A stretch of 64,000 nucleotides of DNA from AC-32 sp038237925 (GTDB lineage Bacteria; Actinomycetota; Thermoleophilia; Gaiellales; Gaiellaceae), in the NCBI GenBank assembly GCA_038237925.1, contig JBBRYF010000001.1, positions 62,001-126,000 on the forward strand, given 5' to 3'. Every line of letters starts with the position of its first letter. Position 1 is the first letter of the stretch. Below the pieces are notes generated by a model that was given only the letters and a program-made list of their open reading frames with translations, was not told the origin of the DNA and ran no database searches. The position numbers were made by a program, and so were the translations under genes. Positions 52,963 to 61,773 of the stretch are shown here, piece by piece.

Positions 52963-53566
52963 TCTTGCCGTGCAGCACGAGCCCGCGGGCGGTCTGACCG
53001 GACGGCGCGTAGACCTCGACCTGGTCGCTCGCGCCCGGGTAGCCGATGTACACGCTGTGCGGTAGCTCCTTCGCGAAGACGAGGACGCCGCCGCGAGCGA
53101 GCTTCACGGAGAGTGCGCTCGAGCGCGTGCCGGCCCGTTTGAGGTCGGCAAACGCGTGTGGACGCTCGTAGGTCCCGACGACGAGAAACTCCGCACGGCG
53201 GTTGCCGGCGCGTACACCCCGCGGGAGGTAGCGCACGTACGTGCGGCCGTCTGCTGTCCGTGTCAGCTCGTACGAAAAGCCCTTGCGCGGCCCCGCCCAG
53301 TAGATCGGCCCGGCCGACGACGACGCCAGTTGCTCGAGCCTTGCCTGCGAGACGAGCACCGGGCTGACGGCACTCGCGAACGAGGGCATGTCGCCGTCCG
53401 AGCGGACAAGGAGCCACCCGACCACGGAGGCGGCGAACGCGACCGCTGCCGCGAGCACGGCGAGCTGCCACAGCTGGGCGCGGTGTGCGCCGTGCGTGCT
53501 CTCGCCGAGACCGCTCATCGACGGCCGAGTTCCGACCCCACTCGGCATCTCCTTCGAGAGGCTCAT
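52946..53566 (-). CDS. Single-pass membrane hypothetical protein
   Basis: A 206-residue protein with a cytoplasmic N-terminus of about 32 residues, one helix (LWQLAVLAAAVAFAASVVGW) and an exported beta-rich domain (GPIYWAGPRKGFSYELTRT; SVYIGYPGASDQVEVYAPSG). ATG 53566 directly abuts the stop of the collagen-like gene (no spacer), so the two are translationally linked. Role unknown; likely works at the cell surface with it. Confidence 0.75.
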   Translation of the reverse strand: MSLSKEMPSGVGTRPSMSGLGESTHGAHRAQLWQLAVLAAAVAFAASVVGWLLVRSDGDMPSFASAVSPVLVSQARLEQLASSSAGPIYWAGPRKGFSYELTRTADGRTYVRYLPRGVRAGNRRAEFLVVGTYERPHAFADLKRAGTRSSALSVKLARGGVLVFAKELPHSVYIGYPGASDQVEVYAPSGQTARGLVLHGKITPIR

Positions 53567-56317
53567 CTAGGGAAGCGGGATGACGATGATCGTCCGATTC
53601 ACAAACGTCGCCGTGCCAGCGTCGACGTGGTACTTCGCGGTGAAGGTGTTGCTTCCGGCCGTCAGTCCCGTGACGAAGAACGTCGCGCTGCCCTGGGCGA
53701 GGATGCTCTGAGCCCCGCCGTTTTTGACGATCAGCGCTTGGGTGTCGGACGCGGCGCGCGTTGTCCCGCCGGAGACGGCGAAGCCCATCACGCTCTGGTC
53801 GCCGTTGCCGCTGTTCGTCAGCGAGCCGGTCACGGTTACAAGCGCCTTGCCGGAAGCGGGAATCGTCACGGTGACTGCAGGGCCTGCGGTGGCCAGGTCC
53901 ACGAACGTCGTGCTGGCGGTGGTCTGGGATGTAGCGACCGTCGCGCCGTCGGTCCCGGAGGTGCCGCTCGAGCCAGTCACGCCCTTGGCTCCGGTCACAC
54001 CCTTCGAGCCAGTTGGACCCTTGGCGCCCGTCGGGCCCTTGGCGCCGGTGACGCCCTTCGACCCTGTGACTCCCTTAGAGCCGGTGACGCCCTTCGATCC
54101 GGTGACGCCCTTCGAGCCCGCCGGGCCCTGTGCGCCGGCCGAGCCCTGGGAGCCCGTGACGCCCTTGGCCCCGGTCACGCCTTTGGCGCCCGTCGGCCCC
54201 CGAGCACCGGCCGGCCCGGCGACGCCCTGAGCGCCGGTTGCGCCCTTGGAGCCGGTCGCGCCCTTGCTGCCGGTGACGCCTTTGGATCCGGTCACGCCCT
54301 TGGCACCGGTCGTGCCCTTCGCGCCCGTGACGCCCTTGGATCCCGTGACGCCCTTCGCGCCGGTGGCGCCCTTGGAGCCCGTGGTGCCCTTGGCGCCGGT
54401 CACACCCTTCGATCCGGTTGCGCCCTTCGAGCCGGTGACACCCTTCGATCCGGTGACGCCCTTTGAGCCAGTCACGCCCTTCGAGCCGGTCACGCCTTTG
54501 GAACCAGTCGTTCCCTTTGCGCCCGTCGTGCCCTTGGCCCCAGTGGAGCCCTTGGCGCCAGTGGCACCCTTCGAGCCGGTAACGCCCTTGGCTCCGGTCG
54601 CGCCTTTCGCGCCCGTGGGACCGACGGCGCCCGCGGGGCCCTGAGCGCCGGTGGCGCCCTTCGAGCCCGTGACACCCTTGGCGCCGGTCGTGCCCTTCGC
54701 GCCCGTGACGCCCTTGGCGCCGGTCGCGCCCTTGGAGCCGGTGACGCCCTTGGCACCTGTGACGCCCTTGGCGCCGGTAGTTCCCTTGGCGCCGGTCACA
54801 CCCTTCGATCCGGTCGCGCCCTTCGATCCGGTCGCGCCCTTCGAGCCGGTGACACCCTTGGCTCCCGTCGCACCCTTCGCGCCAGTCGTGCCCTTGGCCC
54901 CAGTCGCGCCCTTGGCCCCCGTCGCACCCTTCGAACCTGTAACGCCCTTGGCTCCGGTCGCGCCCTTCGCGCCAGTGGGGCCGACTGCGCCCGCAGGGCC
55001 CTGAGCGCCGGTAGCGCCCTTCGAGCCGGTGACGCCCTTCGATCCGGTGACGCCCTTGGAACCAGTAGAGCCCTTCGGGCCGGTCGCGCCCGTGGGGCCG
55101 ACGGCGCCCGCGGGTCCCGCGACGCCCTGAGCTCCGGTCGCGCCCTTGGCCCCGGTGGAACCCTTGGTGCCCGTGGCACCCTTCGAACCGGTTGCGCCCT
55201 TCGCGCCGGTCACGCCCTTTGAGCCGGTCGAGCCCTTGGCGCCCGTTGCACCCTTGGAGCCGGTTGCTCCCTTGGTACCGGTCGCGCCCTTCGATCCAGT
55301 CGTGCCCTTGGCACCCGTGGCGCCCTTCGAGCCCGTGACGCCCTTGGCGCCGGTCGCGCCCTTGGCGCCCGTCGGCCCCCGAGCACCGGCCGGCCCGGCG
55401 ACGCCCAGAGCGCCGGTTGCGCCCTTGGATCCGGTCACGCCCTTGGCTCCCGTTGCACCCTTGGAGCCGGTCGCGCCCTTCGCGCCGGTCGCACCTTTCG
55501 ATCCTGTCGTGCCCTTTCCACCGGTCGCACCCTTGCTTCCGGTCGTGCCCTTGCTGCCTGTCGAGCCCTTGGCGCCGGTCGGTCCCTTCGCGCCTCCAGG
55601 TCCCTGAGCGCCGGTTGCTCCCTTGACACCCTGAACGCCGGTCGTGCCGCGCTTCCCGGTGGCGCCGCGGGCGCCGGTGCTGCCCTTGGCGCCTTGCAAG
55701 CCCTGAGCTCCGGTCGCGCCCTTCGCGCCGTTGGCCCCTGTGGCGCCGCGGTCACCCTTCGGCCCCTGCGGGCCCTGGGGCCCAGTTGCGCCCCGAGCTA
55801 CCGCGGTTCCCGGAATGCCCTGCGGTCCCTGGGGGCCGGTCGCGCCGGCAGGCCCGGTCGGGCCGCTCGGACCGGTGGCGCCGGGGATGCCTGCAGGGCC
55901 GATCGGGCCGCCGAGCCCCGGAGGGCCGACAAACCCGCGGGTGCCATGAGGGCCCGTCGCGCCGCGCCGGCCGCGGGGTCCAGGTGAAACGCTTGCCAGG
56001 CTCGCGGAACCGTCGCTGGGCGGGACGATCGAAGAGAAGGGAGGCGCGTAGGCGATCCGCCCCTTGGAGTTCGAGCCCGTCGAGTGCCTTCGGCTAGTCG
56101 CGCGCGAGCCAGACTGCGGCTGCAGCACAACGGCGGAGAGCGGTGCCCCCGCGGCACGCGAGTCGAGCGGCGCCGGGGCAATCGCGCCGTGGACGACGAG
56201 TGCGCCCGCGCCGACGGCCAAGGCGAGCGGGATTAGGGCGACAAACGGCACTGCCGACAGTCGCCGCAGAAAACCGGATGCCCGAAGGCCACGCAGGATG
56301 GTGCGCACGCTCGCCAC
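53567..56317 (-). CDS. Collagen-like (Gly-X-Y) surface protein
   Basis: About 916 residues. An N-terminal cytoplasmic stub and one helix (AVPFVALIPLALAVGAGALV) anchor it. A linker of about 75 residues leads into roughly 225 uninterrupted Gly-X-Y triplets (55983-53950), dominated by GATGSKG/GVTGAKG units. A C-terminal domain of about 130 residues (ATAGPAVTVTIPASGKALVT; GLTAGSNTFTAKYHVDAG) resembles a beta-sandwich trimeriser. Pro is nearly confined to the ends; Thr and Lys fill the middle. GTG 56317 is one of three nearby GTG choices (56323, 56317, 56308). Probably a trimeric cell-surface filament. Confidence 0.85.
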   Translation of the reverse strand: MASVRTILRGLRASGFLRRLSAVPFVALIPLALAVGAGALVVHGAIAPAPLDSRAAGAPLSAVVLQPQSGSRATSRRHSTGSNSKGRIAYAPPFSSIVPPSDGSASLASVSPGPRGRRGATGPHGTRGFVGPPGLGGPIGPAGIPGATGPSGPTGPAGATGPQGPQGIPGTAVARGATGPQGPQGPKGDRGATGANGAKGATGAQGLQGAKGSTGARGATGKRGTTGVQGVKGATGAQGPGGAKGPTGAKGSTGSKGTTGSKGATGGKGTTGSKGATGAKGATGSKGATGAKGVTGSKGATGALGVAGPAGARGPTGAKGATGAKGVTGSKGATGAKGTTGSKGATGTKGATGSKGATGAKGSTGSKGVTGAKGATGSKGATGTKGSTGAKGATGAQGVAGPAGAVGPTGATGPKGSTGSKGVTGSKGVTGSKGATGAQGPAGAVGPTGAKGATGAKGVTGSKGATGAKGATGAKGTTGAKGATGAKGVTGSKGATGSKGATGSKGVTGAKGTTGAKGVTGAKGVTGSKGATGAKGVTGAKGTTGAKGVTGSKGATGAQGPAGAVGPTGAKGATGAKGVTGSKGATGAKGSTGAKGTTGAKGTTGSKGVTGSKGVTGSKGVTGSKGVTGSKGATGSKGVTGAKGTTGSKGATGAKGVTGSKGVTGAKGTTGAKGVTGSKGVTGSKGATGSKGATGAQGVAGPAGARGPTGAKGVTGAKGVTGSQGSAGAQGPAGSKGVTGSKGVTGSKGVTGSKGVTGAKGPTGAKGPTGSKGVTGAKGVTGSSGTSGTDGATVATSQTTASTTFVDLATAGPAVTVTIPASGKALVTVTGSLTNSGNGDQSVMGFAVSGGTTRAASDTQALIVKNGGAQSILAQGSATFFVTGLTAGSNTFTAKYHVDAGTATFVNRTIIVIPLP
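53950..55983 (-). repeat. Gly-X-Y coding repeat array
   Basis: About 2 kb in 9-nt periods encoding Gly-X-Y, with higher-order 18-nt units (GxTGxKG). Neighbouring units are similar at DNA level but synonymous positions vary, so the array is diverged rather than freshly amplified. It creates long Pro-rich frames on the opposite strand (motifs like PLAPVTP) that are not genes. Confidence 0.85.
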
Positions 56318-56417
56318 GATCACGTCATCGGCCCGGATGGAGTGGGAACGAGAAGAGTCCGGTGTGAAATCGGTATGAGCACCCCGAAGCTCACCCCAAT
56401 GAGGGACAGCTGCTGCA

Positions 56418-57884
56418 TCAGGCTGCGATCTCGTGCGTCGAGCGCTGGACCCCGTGCTGCGGGAGAGGCAGCTCGACGCGAACCGTCGTCCCGCTGTCGA
56501 GCGCGCTCTCGAGGTCGATCCGGCCGCCGTGGCGCTCGACGATCGCCTTCGCGATCGGGAGGCCCAGGCCCGTTCCCTGGATCGCGCTCTCCGTCGCTCG
56601 CGCGCTGCGGAAGAAGCGCTCGAACAGGTGCTCACGCTCGTCCTCGGCCAGCCCGAGCCCCGTATCCTGCACCTCGAGCACGGCGGCACCGCCGGTGGCC
56701 CTTACCCGCACGTCGACGTGACCGCCGGCCGGCGTGAACTTGAGCGCGTTCGAGATCAGGTTGTCGAGGACCTGCGCCAGCCGGGTCCGGTCTCCCCTGA
56801 CCATCGGCACGGGCTCGGCGCTCGAAGTGAGGTCGATCCCCTTCGCCGCGGCCTCGGGGAGCGAGCTCTCGACGCACTCGCCGGCGAGTGCCTCCAGGTC
56901 AACCGGCCCGAGCTCGAGCGCGAGCCTGCCCGCGTCCACTTGCGCGAGGAAGAGCAGGTCGGCGACGAGGTCGAGCAGCCGCTCCGAGTTTCGGTCGACG
57001 ACCGCGAGGAAGCGCCGCTGCTCGTCGTCCAGCGTCTTCTCCTCCAGCAGCAGCTCGACGTATCCGCGGATCGAGGTCAGCGGCGTTCGCAGCTCGTGCG
57101 AGACGAGCGAGATGAACTCGTCCTTGAGCGCGTCGAGCTCGAGCAGCCGGGCGTTGGCCGAGCGCTCGGCCAACGCGTGCTCGCGCAAGCGCTCGTTGTG
57201 CGCCTGGAGCTGACGCGTCACGCGCCGGAGGATCGGAAAGAGCGCGAGGTAGAGCGCGAGGAGCGCCAGCGCCAGGATCAGCGCGAGCCGGCGCTGTGCG
57301 TCGCCGATGCCGACGGCGACGGCGCGGTAGTCCTGATCGAGCTCGACGGCGCCGATCGACCGCCCCTGTCCCTTCAGCCGAACAGGAACCATCACGCGAA
57401 GGACCTTCAGGTCCGTCTGGCCGCGCCAGGTCGTCACGCGCGCGACGTGGCGCGTCGCGGAACCGTCGAGCGCCCGCACGAGCTCCGTCCGGTTCTGCAG
57501 CTTGGTCCCGATCAGTGCGTGCCGGGCGGCGTAGGTGATCGTGCCGCTGCGGCCGATCAGCCGTCCGTCGACGACCCCGGGGAGGAGGATGCTCTTGCGG
57601 AAAAGCTTGTCGAGCGCTGCGCGGCGCTGGACTGACGGCGCTGCGTTGAAGTCGCTCGAGCGAAGGTGACTCCGGAGGTTCTCGGCGACGACCGCGCGCG
57701 CCTGGCTCTCGATCGTGCGCTGCGCGCGGTTGGCGACTTCGCGGTCGACGAGCCACGCGATCGCGAGCCCTGCCGCGAGAAGCACCGCGCCCGCGTACAG
57801 GGCGAAGCGGAGCACCAGTCGAGGGCGGGGCTCTAGCGTGTTCGGAGACGCAGCGGGCTGCGCCGAAATGGGGAAATCAACCAT
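56418..57884 (-). CDS. Transmembrane sensor histidine kinase
   Basis: A 488-residue kinase with helices at about 25-47 and 207-225 flanking an outside sensor domain, a coiled linker, HisKA with the phospho-His in SLVSHELRTPLTSIRGYVEL, and HATPase_c (NLISNALKFTPAGG, DTGLGLAEDE, GTGLGLPIAKAIVERHGG). No response regulator is adjacent. It lies 100 bp upstream of the collagen-like gene on the same strand, so it may sense a surface condition linked to that protein. Confidence 0.9.
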   Translation of the reverse strand: MVDFPISAQPAASPNTLEPRPRLVLRFALYAGAVLLAAGLAIAWLVDREVANRAQRTIESQARAVVAENLRSHLRSSDFNAAPSVQRRAALDKLFRKSILLPGVVDGRLIGRSGTITYAARHALIGTKLQNRTELVRALDGSATRHVARVTTWRGQTDLKVLRVMVPVRLKGQGRSIGAVELDQDYRAVAVGIGDAQRRLALILALALLALYLALFPILRRVTRQLQAHNERLREHALAERSANARLLELDALKDEFISLVSHELRTPLTSIRGYVELLLEEKTLDDEQRRFLAVVDRNSERLLDLVADLLFLAQVDAGRLALELGPVDLEALAGECVESSLPEAAAKGIDLTSSAEPVPMVRGDRTRLAQVLDNLISNALKFTPAGGHVDVRVRATGGAAVLEVQDTGLGLAEDEREHLFERFFRSARATESAIQGTGLGLPIAKAIVERHGGRIDLESALDSGTTVRVELPLPQHGVQRSTHEIAA

Positions 57885-58050
57885 CTTGCTCGCCGCTGCA
57901 GCAATCGGCAGGCTGAGGGCCGCGCGTCAGGGCTTTCTTGGTTGCAATTGGGGTTGGGCGAGGGGAAATCCCCCCTTTGAGGGAGTCAGCTCGCTCGTTT
58001 CGGGGTTGCGAGCGCGCGCCGAAGCGGGGACGAACGGGCACAATCCGGGC

Positions 58051-59715
58051 ATGGCGACGACTGACAACCGCCGGGAGCTCGGCGGCGACGACTGGCGGCG
58101 CGAGCTCTACGACGCGGCGCCCGAGCGTCAGGGCGAGCTCTTCAGCACGATCTCAGGCGTCGAGAACGAGCCGCTCTACACCCCTGAGCGCGTCGACGTC
58201 GTCTACGACCGCGACCTCGGCTACCCGGGCGCCTATCCCTTCACGCGCGGCGTCTACCCGTCGATGTACCGCGGGCGGCTCTGGACGATGCGGCAGTTCG
58301 CCGGCTTCGGCACCGCGGCGGAGACCAACGAGCGCTTCCGGTACCTCCTCGAGCACGGGCAGACCGGGCTCTCGACGGCCTTCGACATGCCGACCCTGAT
58401 GGGCTACGACTCCGACCACCCGCGCTCGATCGGCGAGGTCGGCCGCGAGGGTGTGGCGGTGGACTCGCTCGCCGACGCGGAGACGCTCTTCCACGGGATC
58501 CCGCTCGGCGAGGTCTCGACGTCGATGACGATCAACGGGCCGGCGGCGATGCTGCTGGCGTTCTACGTCTGCGTCGCCGAGCAGCAGGGCGTCGCACGCG
58601 ACCAGCTGCGCGGGACGATCCAGACGGACATCCTCAAGGAGTACATCGCGCAGAAGGAGTGGATCTTCCCGCCGGAGCCGTCGATGCGGCTCGTCACCGA
58701 CATGGTCGAGTTCTGCGCGCGCGAGCTGCCGCGCTGGCACCCGATCTCGATCTCCGGTTACCACATCCGCGAGGCCGGCTCGAACGCGATCCAGGAGCTC
58801 GCCTTCACGCTCGCGAACGGCTTCGCCTACGTCGACGCCGCGATCGAGCGGGGGCTCGACGTCGACGACTTCGCGCCGAGGCTGTCGTTCTTCTTCAACG
58901 CGCACCTCGACTTCTTCGAGGAGATCGCGAAGTACCGCGCCGCGCGCCGGATCTGGGCGCGCGAGCTGCGCGACCGTTACGGAGCGAAGAACCCGCGCTC
59001 GTGGCTGATGCGCTTCCACACGCAGACCGCCGGCGTCTCGCTGACCGCGCAGCAGCCCGAGGTGAACATCGTGCGCACAGCGCTGGAGGCGCTCGCCGCG
59101 GTGCTCGGCGGCACGCAGTCGCTGCACACGAACTCGTTCGACGAGGCGCTCGCGCTGCCGACCGAGAACGCGGTACGGCTTGCGCTCCGCACCCAGCAGG
59201 TGATCGCGCACGAGACCGGCGTCGTGAACACGATCGACCCGCTCGGCGGCTCCTACTACGTCGAGGACCTGACCAACCGCCTCGAGACCGAGGCCTACGA
59301 GTACTTCGACCGAATCGAGAAGCTCGGAGGCGTGATCCCCGCGATCAAGGAGAACTTCTTCCAGCGCGAGATCGCCGAGGCCTCGTTCCGCTACCAGGCC
59401 GAGGTCGAGGCGAAGCAGCGCGTGGTCGTCGGCGTCAACCGTTACGAGCTCGAGGGCGAGGAGGAGATCGAGCTCCTGCGCATCGACCCTGCGCTAGAGC
59501 AGCAGCAGATCGAGCGCGTTCAGGGCGTGCGCGACCGCCGAGACTCCGCTGCCGCCGAGGCCTCGCTCGCACGTCTCAAGGAAGCCGCGGCGCGGGAGAA
59601 CGAGAACCTGATGCCGCTCCTGATCGAGGCCTCGCGCGCGTACGTGACCATGGGCGAGATGTGCGACGCGCTTCGCGAGACGTGGGGCACGTGGCGCGAG
59701 ACACCCGTCTTCTAA
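58051..59715 (+). CDS. B12-dependent acyl-CoA mutase large subunit (isobutyryl-CoA-mutase-like)
   Basis: A 554-residue catalytic subunit (TIM barrel) of a split mutase. It has MYRGRLWTMRQFAGFGTAEE-like N-terminal sequence, FDMPTLMGYDSDHPRS, ISISGYHIREAG and GGTQSLHTNSFDEALALPTE. Aligned by exact spacing to methylmalonyl-CoA mutase, residue 83 is Phe where that enzyme has Tyr89, and residue 201 is Gln where it has Arg207; His238 matches His244. Phe/Gln is the isobutyryl-CoA mutase pattern. Residue 110 is Ala, unlike the Asp of 2-hydroxyisobutyryl-CoA mutase. The B12 domain is a separate gene at 61378. ATG 58051. Confidence 0.9.
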   Translation: MATTDNRRELGGDDWRRELYDAAPERQGELFSTISGVENEPLYTPERVDVVYDRDLGYPGAYPFTRGVYPSMYRGRLWTMRQFAGFGTAAETNERFRYLLEHGQTGLSTAFDMPTLMGYDSDHPRSIGEVGREGVAVDSLADAETLFHGIPLGEVSTSMTINGPAAMLLAFYVCVAEQQGVARDQLRGTIQTDILKEYIAQKEWIFPPEPSMRLVTDMVEFCARELPRWHPISISGYHIREAGSNAIQELAFTLANGFAYVDAAIERGLDVDDFAPRLSFFFNAHLDFFEEIAKYRAARRIWARELRDRYGAKNPRSWLMRFHTQTAGVSLTAQQPEVNIVRTALEALAAVLGGTQSLHTNSFDEALALPTENAVRLALRTQQVIAHETGVVNTIDPLGGSYYVEDLTNRLETEAYEYFDRIEKLGGVIPAIKENFFQREIAEASFRYQAEVEAKQRVVVGVNRYELEGEEEIELLRIDPALEQQQIERVQGVRDRRDSAAAEASLARLKEAAARENENLMPLLIEASRAYVTMGEMCDALRETWGTWRETPVF

Positions 59716-59853
59716 GGCGTCGCTTGCGATGCCGTCGTCAGGGCGTGTGGGCTTCGCCCGCAGGCCCGTCTGAAATGACCGGTCGATCGTTACGTGGCTT
59801 CCGGCGACGTTCTAACAATCGGGCTACTCTGAGCGTCTACTCTCTTCGACCCG

Positions 59854-60453
59854 ATGAACGCAGTAGAGACCGCGCTCAACTCACCTCGCTTTCACCGTTA
59901 CCTGCTCTGGCTCGGTGTCGTCGTGCTGGCCGCAGGTGCGCTGACGCTGACGATGACCCTCGTGGGCGGCAGCGACAAGACGAGCGCGAAGCCGGACAAG
60001 GGATTCCACCCGACGCTACCTGCGAAGAGCGTCGCGCTGAAGAACTCCGACGGCGTCACGATCAAGACGTTTTCGCAGCTCAACCCGCAGGTGCGCTCGG
60101 CGATCGACACGTTCATCAGCACCGCGGTCGCGCGCAAGCACCTGGAGAACTCGTGGGCGGTCGTCTCCCCGCAGCTCCGCGCCGGCTACACCCGGGCCAG
60201 CTGGACGCGCGGGGACCAGCTGCCGGTGATCCCGTACCCGGGCGTGGACACCAAGCACGTCCAGTACTACCTCGACTACGCCTCGACGACCGAGATCCTG
60301 ATCGAGGTCGGCCTCGCCGGGAAGCCCGGCATTAGCACGCGGCCCGTCACCTTCCAGCTCGGGCTCGTGCCGGTCGGCAAGGGCGCCGGCCAGAAGTGGC
60401 TCGTGGACTACTGGATGCCGCGCTGGACGCCGCCGGTTCCCACCGGGCAGTAG
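59854..60453 (+). CDS. Single-pass membrane hypothetical protein
   Basis: A 199-residue protein with one helix near the N-terminus (YLLWLGVVVLAAGALTLTMT) and an exported domain (IDTFISTAVARKHLENSWAV; GLVPVGKGAGQKWLVDYWMP) that looks NTF2-like. ATG 59854. It stands between the two mutase subunit genes, but nothing ties it to them functionally. Confidence 0.72.
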   Translation: MNAVETALNSPRFHRYLLWLGVVVLAAGALTLTMTLVGGSDKTSAKPDKGFHPTLPAKSVALKNSDGVTIKTFSQLNPQVRSAIDTFISTAVARKHLENSWAVVSPQLRAGYTRASWTRGDQLPVIPYPGVDTKHVQYYLDYASTTEILIEVGLAGKPGISTRPVTFQLGLVPVGKGAGQKWLVDYWMPRWTPPVPTGQ

Positions 60454-60469
60454 CCGAGGCCGAGAACCT

Positions 60470-61198
60470 CTAGAGCTCGATCTCGAGCCCGTCGTGCGCG
60501 AGCTCGAGGGAGTCTTCGAGCGGGCGCTCGAACGGCCGGTGCGTGATCAGCAGTCGCTTCGCGCCCGAGGCCTCGAATGCCTCGACGGCCTCCGCGGCGC
60601 TGAGGTGCCCGCGCGTGCCGCCCTCGGGGTTCATCTTCAGGAGCGTCGCCTCGCAGACGAACAGGTCGGCAGAGCGCGCGATCTCGGCGAGGCTGTCGCT
60701 GGGCCCCGAGTCGCCCGAGTAGGCGACGACCGTGCCGTTTGCCGAGGCGCGGAAGCCGAACGCGAGCAGCTGGTAGTGAAGGACCCGGTGGGGGACCACC
60801 TCGAAGCCGGCTGCGGTGAACGGCTCGCCCTCCGCGTACTCCTGCATCCGGAAGGCCTCCTCGAACATCTCGGGCCGCCCAAGCCGCCCGCCGATGGCGC
60901 TCAGCATCTCGCGGCCCTCGGGCGGGACCCAGAGCTCCGGCGCCTCGACTCCGTCGCCCGGCCCGACCGTCGCGCCCCAGACCCACGGGACGAGATCGCC
61001 CCAGTGGTCGAGGTGCCAGTGCGTGATCGCGATCGCGTTGATCCGCGGCCACGCCTCGCGCTCGCGCAGCTTCGCGAGCACGCCCGGGCCGCAGTCGAGC
61101 AACAGCCGCCCGGGGCCTTCCAGCAGGTAGCCCGACTGCGCTCCGCCCGGGTTGGGCCAGGCGGGAGAGCAGCCGACGACCGTGAGTTTCACGCTCAT
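60470..61198 (-). CDS. MBL-fold metallohydrolase
   Basis: A 242-residue metallo-beta-lactamase fold enzyme (RNase Z/lactonase-like branch) with the metal motif THWHLDHWGD, Asp in YSGDSGPSD and a late His in LLITHRPFE. Substrate unknown. ATG 61198 overlaps the stop of a small upstream ORF of the LAPA-TMFP family (ATGA). Confidence 0.86.
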   Translation of the reverse strand: MSVKLTVVGCSPAWPNPGGAQSGYLLEGPGRLLLDCGPGVLAKLREREAWPRINAIAITHWHLDHWGDLVPWVWGATVGPGDGVEAPELWVPPEGREMLSAIGGRLGRPEMFEEAFRMQEYAEGEPFTAAGFEVVPHRVLHYQLLAFGFRASANGTVVAYSGDSGPSDSLAEIARSADLFVCEATLLKMNPEGGTRGHLSAAEAVEAFEASGAKRLLITHRPFERPLEDSLELAHDGLEIEL

Positions 61199-61365
61199 CG
61201 GCCGCTTCTCAGCCGATGAGCGTGGGGAAGGGGCTTGGGGGGAACCGGGAGGTTCCACCGGTCGATCTCCTCGGCGGAGCCGAGGCGAACACGGGAGAAG
61301 AAGGGGGCACGCAGTGGAAACATGGTTGCCTCCGCGGGAGCGAGTTGGAGACTCGCGACGCTCAT
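61195..61365 (-). CDS. Small coupled ORF, 56 aa, LAPA-TMFP family (copy 2)
   Basis: A 56-codon ORF ending in a 4-bp overlap with the MBL-fold gene. It carries LAPAEATMFPLRAPFF, an insert (RVRLGSAEEIDRWNL) and a Pro-rich end (VPPKPLPHAH). The first 22 codons match the 2.36-kb ORF strongly in both protein and DNA, including the rare TTT Phe codon. The first ATG (61365) is only 12 bp from the divergent mutase small-subunit start; ATG 61323 (MFPLRAPFF) is an alternative. Both copies sit directly upstream of, and overlap, an enzyme or sensor gene. Real peptide or dispersed repeat: undecided. Confidence 0.5.
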   Translation of the reverse strand: MSVASLQLAPAEATMFPLRAPFFSRVRLGSAEEIDRWNLPVPPKPLPHAHRLRSGR

Positions 61366-61377
61366 ATACTCATTCTC

Positions 61378-61773
61378 GTGGCCGGCAAGATCCGTGTCGT
61401 CATAGCAAAACCCGGTCTGGACGGACACGACCGGGGGGCGAAGATCATCGCACGCGCACTCCGTGACGCGGGTATGGAAGTTATCTACACCGGATTGCAC
61501 CAGACGCCGGAGCAGATCGTCGAGACCGCGATCCAGGAAGACGCGGACGCCGTCGGCATCTCGATCCTCTCGGGTGCGCACATGACGCTCGTGCCGAAGA
61601 TCCTCGACGGCCTGCGCGAGAACGGGGCCGAGGACGTGCTCGTCGTCCTCGGCGGGACGATCCCGAACGAGGATGCGGCCGAGCTGCAGCGCCAGGGCGT
61701 CGCGGCGGTCTTCACTCCGGGCGCGCCGACTAGCGAGATCGTCGAGTTTCTGCGCGGGAAGGTCCCGGCATAG
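61378..61773 (+). CDS. B12-binding small subunit of acyl-CoA mutase
   Basis: A 131-residue cobalamin-binding Rossmann-like domain. The lower-axial-ligand motif DGHDRG (D-x-H-x-x-G) is at about 16-21, then SILSGAHMTLVPKIL and VVLGGTIPNED. Partner of the large subunit at 58051, from which it is separated by two unrelated genes. GTG 61378 gives the family start VAGKIRVVIAKPG. Its TAG stop overlaps an ATA that is the best start for the next gene. Confidence 0.92.
   Translation: MAGKIRVVIAKPGLDGHDRGAKIIARALRDAGMEVIYTGLHQTPEQIVETAIQEDADAVGISILSGAHMTLVPKILDGLRENGAEDVLVVLGGTIPNEDAAELQRQGVAAVFTPGAPTSEIVEFLRGKVPA

Noticed and set aside
53724..55607. Long plus-strand Pro-rich frames (repeated PLAPVTP-type) across the collagen region
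   Set aside because: They are the complement of the Gly-X-Y codons: GGC/ACC-type triplets on one strand give Pro/Val/Ala on the other. No ribosome sites or domain.
53950..55983. Tandem periodicity that could suggest a CRISPR or satellite array
   Set aside because: The period is 9 or 18 nt, in frame, and encodes collagen triplets; there are no constant repeats with unique spacers.
59716..59853. Terminator after the mutase large subunit
   Set aside because: A short GGGC-TTC-GCCC stem exists, but it is weak and lacks a T-run; not enough to call.
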